64,000 nt of DNA from JAKVBH01 sp049800955 (GTDB taxonomy: Bacteria; Pseudomonadota; Alphaproteobacteria; Rhodobacterales; Rhodobacteraceae): NCBI RefSeq assembly GCF_049800955.1, contig NZ_JBNAGA010000003.1, forward strand, positions 124,001 through 188,000. Reading direction: 5' to 3'. The position numbers and the translations under genes are program-made. Below, one piece after another: positions 34,572 to 41,910 of this stretch. The notes under the pieces are model-generated. The model made no database searches. It was not told the origin of the DNA and was given only the letters and a program-made list of their open reading frames with translations. How positions within the stretch are numbered: position 1 is the stretch's first letter; the number at the start of each line of letters is the position of its first letter.

Positions 34572-34590
34572 TGGTCAAAACATATGACCA
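34572..34590. promoter_or_regulatory. Probable operator of the FadR-type regulator
   Basis: TGGTCA-AAACATA-TGACCA, perfect 6-bp arms, 30-48 bp upstream of the regulator's start. The half-site TGGTC resembles FadR/GntR-type half-sites (NNGTNNNACNN layout, here with a wider centre). Position suggests autoregulation, and it also covers the divergent lipoprotein gene at 34671. Confidence 0.6.
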
Positions 34591-34632
34591 GAAAGGCGCT
34601 GGAGCAAGGGACCTTGTCCGGTCACGGCTGCG

Positions 34633-34648
34633 GTAAGGATTGATTAAC
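34633..34648 (+). promoter_or_regulatory. Near-consensus CtrA-type box
   Basis: GTAA-GGATTGA-TTAAC has one mismatch to TTAA-N7-TTAAC. It ends 22 bp before the lipoprotein ATG, closer than the boxes in the sensory island, so it is a weaker candidate. Confidence 0.35.
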
Positions 34649-34670
34649 CATCTTTTGCGCAATTGGGGTC

Positions 34671-35081
34671 ATGGATATGATGTCACGCGTCTTTGTTGCT
34701 TTCGTTGGGCTCACCTGTCTTGCCGCTTGCGACACGGGCACGCCGCAATACTGGGGGATTGATCCAGTGCGCGTTGAGGCGCGCGGTATGGTGTTTGACG
34801 TCCGCGTCAAAGGGGATCGTGCCGAGGCGCTGCGCAAAAACGTGATGGCCTTGCCGCGTGCGGGCGATGTCTCGTCGGCTGCCGCGGTGGCGATTGCGCA
34901 GGTCTCCGGCTGCAAGATCGCGGGCCTCACAGGGGATCCGTCCATCGTCGAAGCCAAGCTCGATTGCGGCTCTGGGGGTCCGCGTCTTCCCGAACCTGAA
35001 CGGGAGCGCTTGCGCTGCGAAGGCGAGATCCTCTCCCGGCCCGCCATCGAGCTCGAAGAGATCACTTTGGACTGCCATTAA
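34671..35081 (+). CDS. Small lipoprotein of unknown function
   Basis: 136 residues: signal peptide with lipobox CLAAC (Cys about 20), then a soluble domain with no recognised family (YWGIDPVRVEARGMVFDVRV near its start and a C-terminal cysteine). Three further cysteines may make disulfides. It is divergent from the FadR-type gene and 119 bp upstream of smc; an operon with smc is possible but not shown. Similar small lipoproteins occur in Rhodobacteraceae in front of smc, as far as I recall, with no assigned role. Confidence 0.65.
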   Translation: MDMMSRVFVAFVGLTCLAACDTGTPQYWGIDPVRVEARGMVFDVRVKGDRAEALRKNVMALPRAGDVSSAAAVAIAQVSGCKIAGLTGDPSIVEAKLDCGSGGPRLPEPERERLRCEGEILSRPAIELEEITLDCH

Positions 35082-35200
35082 CCTATATCTTGGGGATAAG
35101 TGCGGTCTGCTGCCTATATGCAGGGTGTTTTGATTGACAGGGATGCCTCTGGCTCGCAAAAATCCGACCCAATCGAGCGATTCCATCAAAGGCAAGCCTT

Positions 35201-38200
35201 TTGCGATTTTCCAAACTGCGTCTGACCGGGTTCAAATCCTTTGTCGACCCCACGGATCTGATCATTGCCGATGGTCTGACCGGGGTGGTCGGGCCCAATG
35301 GGTGCGGGAAATCCAACCTGCTGGAAGCGCTGCGCTGGGTGATGGGGGAAAACCGACCCACAGCCATGCGCGGCGGCGGCATGGAGGATGTGATCTTTGC
35401 CGGCGCTGCGACCCGGCCCGCGCGCAATTTCGCCGAAGTCTGCCTGCATCTGGACAATTCCGAACGGCTGGCCCCGGCCGGTTTTAATGACAGCGACAAT
35501 CTGGAGATCACGCGTCGTATCACGCGCGATGTGGGCTCTGCCTACAAAGTCGGCTCCAAAGATGTTCGTGCGCGCGACGTGCAGATGTTGTTTGCGGATG
35601 CCTCAACGGGCGCCCATTCGCCAGCACTTGTCCGGCAGGGCCAGATCTCCGAGCTCATCAACGCCAAACCCAAGAACCGCCGCCGTATTCTGGAAGAAGC
35701 CGCAGGTATCTCAGGGCTGTATCAGCGACGCCATGAGGCGGAACTCAAGCTTAAGAACACCGAAGCCAATCTGCTGCGTGTCGATGACGTGATTGAGCAA
35801 TTGGCCGGGCAATTGTCGCAATTGGCCCGCCAGGCACGGCAAGCCGCCCGGTATCGCGCGATCGGAGAAGAACTTCGCCATGCGGAGGGGCTCTTGCTTT
35901 ACCGCCGCTGGCGCGATGCGGATGTGGCGCGCGCGGCGGCAGAGGATGTCTTGCGCGTCAGGATAACCGAGGCCGCACAAGCCGAAGGCGCCGCGCGTGA
36001 CGCAAGCAAGGCCCGCGAAGGCGCCGAGGCGACCTTGCCGCCCCTGCGCGAGGAAGAGGCCATTGCGGCGGCCGTTCTGCAACGCCTCCTTGTTCAGCGC
36101 GACCAGCTGTCGGAAGCCGAAGCGCGCGCGGTTCAGACCATCGAGACCCTCGAACGCCGCCTTGCGCAGCTGACGCAGGATATCGCCCGTGAAGCCGGGT
36201 TGAACCGGGATGCGGGCGAAACCATCGAACAGCTTGAATGGGAGGCCAAGGAACTGGCCAAGGCCAGTGAAGGCCACGCCGATGCGCTCGCAGCGGCTCA
36301 GGCCGAGGCAAAAGAGGCCGCCAGTGTGTTGCAGACCCGCGAGAGCGATCTGGCCGCCCGGACCGAGGACGCAGCCCGTTTGGCCGCACGGCATCAATCG
36401 GCGCAGCGGTATCTCGATGACACGGGCAAGCTGAAAGCCCGTGCGGAAAGCGAGGCTGACAAGGCGCGCGAGGCACAGGCCCATGCGCGTGATGTGCTGA
36501 GCCGGGCGGAAGCAGAAAAAGCGACAGCCAAGTCGTCAGAGGCCGAGGCACAGGCGCTGGCGCAGCGGGCGGAAGAAACACTGAGTGCGGCGGAAACTGC
36601 GCGCTCGGAGACGCAATCGCGCGAGGCGATTGCACGCGCCGAACGCTCGGAAGCTGAAGGCGAAGCCAATGCGCTGCGCGCGGAGGCGTCTGCTTTGGCG
36701 AAACTGCTTGAGCGCGACACAGCCGAGGGCGGCCAGATCATGGATCGCCTCCAGGTCGAGCAAGGGTTTGAAAAGGCGTTGGGCGCGGCGCTGGCCGATG
36801 ATCTTCGCGCGCCGGAGGTGGACGGGGACGGCCCGTCCGGCTGGTGTCTTTTGCCCGATTACGACCGCGCCGCGCCGCTTCCCGAAGGCGTCACGCCGCT
36901 CTCGCGCCATGTCTCGGTTCCCGGAGTTTTGCGCCGTAGGTTGGACCAGATCGGTCTGGTGGGCAGCGATGATGGCGCCCGGCTTCAAGCGGCGTTGCAA
37001 CCGGGCCAGCGGCTCGTGTCTCTTGAGGGGGACCTGTGGCGTTGGGATGGGTTCCGCGCCTGGGCTGAGGATGCGCCATCTGCGGCGGCCCTGCGCCTGG
37101 AACAGCTCAACCGTCTGGAGACGTTGAAGCAATCTCTCGAGCAAGCCACGCAGCGCATGGAGGCCGCACGGGCGGCCCATGACACTTTGACAGCGCGGCT
37201 GACCGAGCTGACAGAGGCAGACAAGTCTGCGCGCGAGGCGCGCCGGGAGGCGGACAAACAGCTCACCGATGCAACCCGTGCGGTCAACCGCGCGGAGGCG
37301 GAAGCTGAGCTGGCCGATGGGCGTCTGGAAAGCTCTGGCCTTGCGGTGCAACGCTATGAGGAAGAGGCGCAGGCGGCTGCGCTGCAGGTCGCGGAAGCGC
37401 AACGTGCTCTGGCAGACCTGCCCAACCTCGATGCGGCGCGCGCCCTGGTCGAAGACCTCAAGATGACGGTCGAGGCGAGCCGCATGACGATGATGGCCCG
37501 CCGCTCGAGCGCGGATGAGCTGCGCCGGGAGGGCGAGGCCCGCACCGCGCGCAGCCAACATGTGACCAAGGAATTGTCCGGCTGGCGGCACCGTCTCGAA
37601 ACAGCGGAAAGGCGCGCAGGCGAGCTCACCGAGCGCAAGCTGACAACCGAAGCGGAATTGGAAAGCGCACGCAAAGCACCCGATAGTTTGGCGGCGCAGC
37701 GCGAAGAACTGCAAGATGCCATTTCCAAAGCCGAGGCGCGGCGGGCTGATGCCGCGGATGCGCTTTCGAAAGGCGAAGCGGGCGCGCGCGACGCGATTGC
37801 AACCGAGCGCGATGCCGAGCGGCTGGCCTCAGATGCGCGCGAGGCGCGGGCTGCGGCGAAGGCGCGGGCAGAGGCGGCTCTTGAAGCCGTGCAGGCCGCC
37901 GCAGAACGTATCCGCGAAGAACAGGACGCCTCACCGGAGCGGTTGCTGGAGGTGTTGGATGCAAATCCTGATGCCATGCCCGAAGCCGATGCCATCGAAG
38001 CGGATGTGAACCGTCTCAAACGACAGCGCGATGCGCTGGGTGCCGTCAATCTACGCGCTGAGGAAGACGCCAAAGAGGTGTCGGCGGAGCATGATGCCCT
38101 CGTCGCGGAAAAGGCGGATCTGGAAGAGGCGGTAGCGACCCTGCGCTCGGGCATTGCCAGCCTCAACAAGGAGGGGCGCGAGCGTCTGCTGACGGCCTTT

Positions 38201-38656
38201 GAAGAGGTCAATCGCAATTTCTCGATGCTCTTTACCCATTTGTTCGGCGGGGGTGAGGCCAATCTGGTGCTCGTTGAAAGCGATGATCCGCTTGAGGCGG
38301 GGCTGGAGATCATGTGTCAGCCGCCGGGCAAGAAACTCTCCACCTTGTCGCTGCTGTCCGGGGGCGAGCAGACGCTGACGGCGCTTGCGCTGATCTTCGC
38401 GGTGTTTCTGGCCAATCCGGCACCGATCTGTGTGCTGGACGAGGTGGATGCGCCTCTGGATGATGCCAATGTCACACGATTCTGCGATTTGCTCGATGAG
38501 ATGTGCCGTCGGACGGACACACGCTTTTTGATCATCACACACCATGCCGTAACGATGAGCCGCATGGATCGGCTTTTCGGTGTCACGATGGCGGAGCAGG
38601 GGGTCAGCCAGCTGGTCTCGGTGGATCTCAAACGTGCGGAGACGCTGGTCGCGTGA
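35201..38656 (+). CDS. smc: Chromosome condensin subunit Smc
   Basis: 1151 residues, TTG start at 35201 with AAAGG 8 bp before it; the N-terminus MRFSKLRLTGFKSFVDP is the normal Smc start. Walker A GPNGCGKSN (31-39), two long coiled-coil arms, the hinge at about 510-640, then the signature LLSGGEQTLTALAL and Walker B CVLDEVDAPLDDANV. Smc dimers with ScpA/ScpB load at the origin and align chromosome arms. The kleisin genes are not nearby. Full length; no frameshift. Confidence 0.95.
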   Translation: MRFSKLRLTGFKSFVDPTDLIIADGLTGVVGPNGCGKSNLLEALRWVMGENRPTAMRGGGMEDVIFAGAATRPARNFAEVCLHLDNSERLAPAGFNDSDNLEITRRITRDVGSAYKVGSKDVRARDVQMLFADASTGAHSPALVRQGQISELINAKPKNRRRILEEAAGISGLYQRRHEAELKLKNTEANLLRVDDVIEQLAGQLSQLARQARQAARYRAIGEELRHAEGLLLYRRWRDADVARAAAEDVLRVRITEAAQAEGAARDASKAREGAEATLPPLREEEAIAAAVLQRLLVQRDQLSEAEARAVQTIETLERRLAQLTQDIAREAGLNRDAGETIEQLEWEAKELAKASEGHADALAAAQAEAKEAASVLQTRESDLAARTEDAARLAARHQSAQRYLDDTGKLKARAESEADKAREAQAHARDVLSRAEAEKATAKSSEAEAQALAQRAEETLSAAETARSETQSREAIARAERSEAEGEANALRAEASALAKLLERDTAEGGQIMDRLQVEQGFEKALGAALADDLRAPEVDGDGPSGWCLLPDYDRAAPLPEGVTPLSRHVSVPGVLRRRLDQIGLVGSDDGARLQAALQPGQRLVSLEGDLWRWDGFRAWAEDAPSAAALRLEQLNRLETLKQSLEQATQRMEAARAAHDTLTARLTELTEADKSAREARREADKQLTDATRAVNRAEAEAELADGRLESSGLAVQRYEEEAQAAALQVAEAQRALADLPNLDAARALVEDLKMTVEASRMTMMARRSSADELRREGEARTARSQHVTKELSGWRHRLETAERRAGELTERKLTTEAELESARKAPDSLAAQREELQDAISKAEARRADAADALSKGEAGARDAIATERDAERLASDAREARAAAKARAEAALEAVQAAAERIREEQDASPERLLEVLDANPDAMPEADAIEADVNRLKRQRDALGAVNLRAEEDAKEVSAEHDALVAEKADLEEAVATLRSGIASLNKEGRERLLTAFEEVNRNFSMLFTHLFGGGEANLVLVESDDPLEAGLEIMCQPPGKKLSTLSLLSGGEQTLTALALIFAVFLANPAPICVLDEVDAPLDDANVTRFCDLLDEMCRRTDTRFLIITHHAVTMSRMDRLFGVTMAEQGVSQLVSVDLKRAETLVA

Positions 38657-38718
38657 TCGTGTGTGCGGGGCACGTGCATTCAGGCTAGAACAGAACAAAC
38701 CCTGTTTTGGAGATCCCC

Positions 38719-39075
38719 ATGCGCATCCTTCTTGCTCTCATTTTGTGTCTGCCCAGTGCTGTGTCAGCGCAGAGCTGGAGTTTGCGGGAAGGCGATCAGG
38801 TGTTTGAGCAAACATCGCTGGATGCCCGTTTGCGCGGCGAAACATTGACTTTTTTTGATAATGGGCAGTCCGAGTTTTACAGCGATGGCCGGTATACCTA
38901 TACCTACGCCAACGATGGTGGCGTTGGATATGGTTACTATGAGGTTATGACCGACAGCTCCGTTTGCATTGAATTTGTTAACGGGTTTTCGCGCTGCGAC
39001 GCCTATGTTCTGGACGCTGCTGGGCGATTGGTCGTTGTGACAGAGGCCGGAGATCGCTTTCCCGTGCGCCCTTGA
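38719..39075 (+). CDS. Small secreted protein of unknown function
   Basis: 118 residues: signal peptide to about SAVSA (20), then a compact beta-rich domain with many aromatic residues (SDGRYTYTYANDGGVGYGYYE) and two cysteines. It starts at 38719 after GGAGA. The fold may resemble small periplasmic lipocalin or MliC-like barrels, but I cannot assign it. It stands between smc and the degenerate receiver. Confidence 0.6.
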   Translation: MRILLALILCLPSAVSAQSWSLREGDQVFEQTSLDARLRGETLTFFDNGQSEFYSDGRYTYTYANDGGVGYGYYEVMTDSSVCIEFVNGFSRCDAYVLDAAGRLVVVTEAGDRFPVRP

Positions 39076-39192
39076 CGCTGGGTAAGCAAGAACCCGCCGA
39101 GGTTAACGACCGGACGGTGGCGATTCACCTTTTGTTAGGGATTTGTCAGCAGATTCATCACTATGCGAGATAAACTTTATACCGGTACGACC

Positions 39193-39552
39193 ATGGATGT
39201 TCTGATTGTGGTCTCCAACCGCCATCTTGGCGCGCTTTGGTCGCGTCATCTCGAGCGTATTGGCGCGACGGTCTCCTTGGCGAATTCGCAGGAGGACGCG
39301 GTGCATGTGCTGCAGGAATCCGCGAAAGATGTGATTATCCTCGAACTGACATTGGAAGACGGGGCTGCATTGGCGGTGTCAGATTTTGCAAGCTACCGCC
39401 GCCCGGAGGCGAAGGTGATCTTCATTTCCAACGGGCGGTTTTTCAGCGACGGTTCGATTTTTCATCATTGCGCCAATGCCTGCGCGGTTGTTCCGAGCGC
39501 GACACGCCCTGAGGATCTTGCGGCGCTCGCAGAGCACCACGCGACCCACTAG
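39193..39552 (+). CDS. Degenerate receiver-domain protein, paralogue of the receiver at 9307
   Basis: 119 residues from the ATG at 39193, which lines up with the start of its paralogue; an ATG at 39163 would add ten residues. The fold is a receiver, but every catalytic position is changed: acidic pair to SN (VVSNRH), phospho-Asp to Glu in IILELTLEDG, Thr to Ser/Asn (FISNGR), and the Lys to Ala/Thr. It keeps the family stretch DFASYRRPEAKVIFIS and the FFSDGSIFHHCANAC loop. A constitutive Glu may mimic the phosphorylated state. Confidence 0.75.
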   Translation: MDVLIVVSNRHLGALWSRHLERIGATVSLANSQEDAVHVLQESAKDVIILELTLEDGAALAVSDFASYRRPEAKVIFISNGRFFSDGSIFHHCANACAVVPSATRPEDLAALAEHHATH

Positions 39553-39558
39553 GCCCGT

Positions 39559-40539
39559 TCAGAGCGCGCCGCGGCCGTGCGGCGCATCATAATCCAGTAC
39601 CGGATTGAGCGGAATGATCCTGTGCGGGTTAATGGTCTCGTGGCTATAGTGGTAATGCCGGACGATATGCGCCATGCCGACCGTCTGTGCGACACCGGGC
39701 CATTGATAGAGCTCGCGCAGGTAACCCCAGAGATTTGGGTAATCCACGATGCGCTTGCGATTGCATTTGAAGTGCAGGTGATATACGGGATCAAAGCGAA
39801 TGAGCGTCGTGAAGAGGCGCCAATCGGCCTCGGTCAGCGTCGCCCCCATCAGGTAGCGCTTGGTTGACAGACGGTCCTCCAGCCAATCCAGCGTCTCGAA
39901 CAAGGGGACCACGGCCGCGTCATAGGCGCTCTGCGACGTGGCGAAGCCGCATTTGTAAACGCCGTTGTTGAGCGTGTCGTAGATACGCGCGTTCACGGCC
40001 TCAATGTCTTCGCGCATGGCTTCGGGCCAGAAATCGAGCGTATTTCCAGTGAGGCCATCGAATGCGGAATTGAACATTCGGATGATTTCCGAGCTCTCGT
40101 TGCTCACGATGGTGTTTTGCGCCTTGTCCCACAGGATGGGCACGGTGACGCGACCGGTCATCTGTGGTTCGGCCATCAGGTAGATGTCACGGGCGAAGGC
40201 TTTGCCATGCAGCGTGTCGCCGGTGGCGCCATCGTCATCGGTTTCGAACGTCCAGCCATCCGAGAGCATATCGGGATGCACCACCGAGATGTCGATGTGA
40301 TCCTCCAGTGATTTGAGGCTCCGGAAGATCAGCGCCCGGTGTGCCCAGGGACATGCCAGCGAGACATAGAGATGGTAGCGGCCGCTTTCTGCCTTGAAGC
40401 CGCCTGTCCCGGATGGGCCCGCGCGGCCATCTGGGGTGATCCAATTGCGAAACTTGGCCTCGGAGCGTTCGAAGGCCCCATTACTGGATTTGGTGTCATA
40501 CCATTGATCGCGCCAGACGCCGTCTACGAGCAAGCCCAT
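39559..40539 (-). CDS. Glutathionyl-hydroquinone reductase (Xi-class GST)
   Basis: 326 residues. YHLYVSLACPWAHRALI with catalytic Cys63 is the ECM4/YqjG/PcpF signature; the N-terminal approach (GAFERSEAKFRNWI) and the YLMGATLTEADWRLFTTLIRFDPVYHLHFKCN region complete the family pattern. It reduces glutathionyl-hydroquinones using glutathione. A cytoplasmic enzyme. It follows the PatB/MalY gene on the same strand, separated by repeat copy C. Confidence 0.9.
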   Translation of the reverse strand: MGLLVDGVWRDQWYDTKSSNGAFERSEAKFRNWITPDGRAGPSGTGGFKAESGRYHLYVSLACPWAHRALIFRSLKSLEDHIDISVVHPDMLSDGWTFETDDDGATGDTLHGKAFARDIYLMAEPQMTGRVTVPILWDKAQNTIVSNESSEIIRMFNSAFDGLTGNTLDFWPEAMREDIEAVNARIYDTLNNGVYKCGFATSQSAYDAAVVPLFETLDWLEDRLSTKRYLMGATLTEADWRLFTTLIRFDPVYHLHFKCNRKRIVDYPNLWGYLRELYQWPGVAQTVGMAHIVRHYHYSHETINPHRIIPLNPVLDYDAPHGRGAL

Positions 40540-40611
40540 GAAAACTCTCCTTGTGTTGCGCTAAAGCTAGCGCAACCGGCGTCTTTGCGTAACCTCGGCG
40601 GGCCAACAGGC

Positions 40612-40719
40612 CCTGTGCGCAGGCGCACAGGCTCAGGGCATTGAGAGGGGGCTCTGCCCCCGTCACGCCCTGCGGGAGCAGGGCGCGCCTCCCCCGAGGT
40701 ATTTGAGGACAAAAGAAGG
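40612..40719 (+). repeat. Copy C of the hairpin plus GGTATTT intergenic repeat
   Basis: Hairpins CCTGTGCG-CAGG-CGCACAGG (40612-40631), GGGGGC-TCT-GCCCCC (40647-40661) and CGCCCTGC-GGGA-GCAGGGCG (40666-40685), then core CCGAGGTATTTGAGGACAAA plus AGAAGG (40694-40719). The core lies 10 bp from the stop of the PatB/MalY gene at 40729. It is the best match to copies A and D. Confidence 0.75.
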
Positions 40720-40728
40720 ATGGGGCGC

Positions 40729-41907
40729 TTATTGCAGATCCTTAAATGCGTCATGCAGGCGGCTTACGGCTTCTTCGACATTGCGCCTTTGGGTTGCGAT
40801 GTTGAAGCGCAGGAAGCTCTCTCCGCCGGTGCCGAAGATGCTGCCTTGATTGGGCGCGATCCGCGCTTGCTTGAGGACGCGATCCGAGATTTCTGATTGC
40901 GACATGCCTGTCCCCGCGAAATCGACCCAGGAGAGATAGGTTGCCTCGAGCGGCATAGAGGAGATGCCGGGAAGCGCATTGAGCCCCTCATCCAGCAAAC
41001 GGCGGTTGCCATCCAGATATGAGATGAGATCCTCGAGCCAGGCTGCGCCATCGGGAGAGTAGGCGGCTGTTGGCATGTGGATCTGGAAGGCTTCTGTCGT
41101 GATGTAGAGCGCTTTCAGCCGTGCATCAAAACGGGCGCGCAGGTTCGGGTCATGGATGATGACATTGCCCGAGTGCATGCCGGCGAGATTGAAGGTTTTG
41201 GTGGTGGACGACATCATGATCACACGATCCGAGATTGTCTCGTCTATCATTGCCATGGGGATGTGCTTGCTCCCTGGGTAGACCAGGTCGTGATGAATTT
41301 CATCGCTGATGATGAGCAGGTCATGGCGTTTGGCGAAGTCTGCGACGCCCTGCAATTCGGCGCGGGTCCAGACGCGCCCGCCGGGATTGTGGGGGGAGCA
41401 GAGGATCAGCATCTTTTCCTGACCGGTCATCTGCGCATCATAGGCTTCAAAATCAAAGCCGTAGCGTCCATCTGTCAAGGTCAGGGGGCATTCCACCACA
41501 CGTCGGTCGGCGGCGTTAATGACCCGAGCAAAAGAGTGATAGACGGGTGTGAACAGCACGATGCCATCGCCGGGGGCGGTGAAGGTATCGAGGCAAATGC
41601 CGATGCCGTTCATCAAGCCGTGGGTGGCAAAAATCGCATCGGGATCGACGTCCCAGCCATGCCGCTCGCGCATCCACCAGGTGATGGCGTTGTGATAGGC
41701 CGTCCGGTCTTTGCCGACATACCCGTAAATGCCCTGGTCCACGAGGTCCTGCATGCAGCGGGTCACGCTTTGGGGCGGGCGGAAATCCATATCAGCCACC
41801 CACATGGCAAGCCCATCGCTTGCGGGCACGCCAAACAGCGGCTCCATATCGTCCCACTTGTTGCACAGCGTATTGCGACGCTCGATTACCTCGTCAAACT
41901 TGCTCAC
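40729..41907 (-). CDS. patB: PatB/MalY-family PLP-dependent C-S lyase
   Basis: 392 residues, fold type I. Schiff-base Lys237 in SSTTKTFNLAG, PLP-binding Asp/Tyr in IISDEIHHDLVYPG, and the substrate pocket of cystathionine beta-lyases of the PatB/MalY type (MWVADMDFRPPQ near 35-46). It removes the sulfur moiety from cystathionine or cysteine-conjugates, giving pyruvate and ammonia. It starts 3 bp after ptsP stops, so the two are likely one transcript. Symbol is a family label. Confidence 0.85.
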   Translation of the reverse strand: MSKFDEVIERRNTLCNKWDDMEPLFGVPASDGLAMWVADMDFRPPQSVTRCMQDLVDQGIYGYVGKDRTAYHNAITWWMRERHGWDVDPDAIFATHGLMNGIGICLDTFTAPGDGIVLFTPVYHSFARVINAADRRVVECPLTLTDGRYGFDFEAYDAQMTGQEKMLILCSPHNPGGRVWTRAELQGVADFAKRHDLLIISDEIHHDLVYPGSKHIPMAMIDETISDRVIMMSSTTKTFNLAGMHSGNVIIHDPNLRARFDARLKALYITTEAFQIHMPTAAYSPDGAAWLEDLISYLDGNRRLLDEGLNALPGISSMPLEATYLSWVDFAGTGMSQSEISDRVLKQARIAPNQGSIFGTGGESFLRFNIATQRRNVEEAVSRLHDAFKDLQ

Positions 41908-41910
41908 CGA

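Noticed and set aside
35134..35487. Plus-strand frame starting before smc
   Set aside because: It is out of frame with smc and overlaps its N-terminus; composition is not protein-like.
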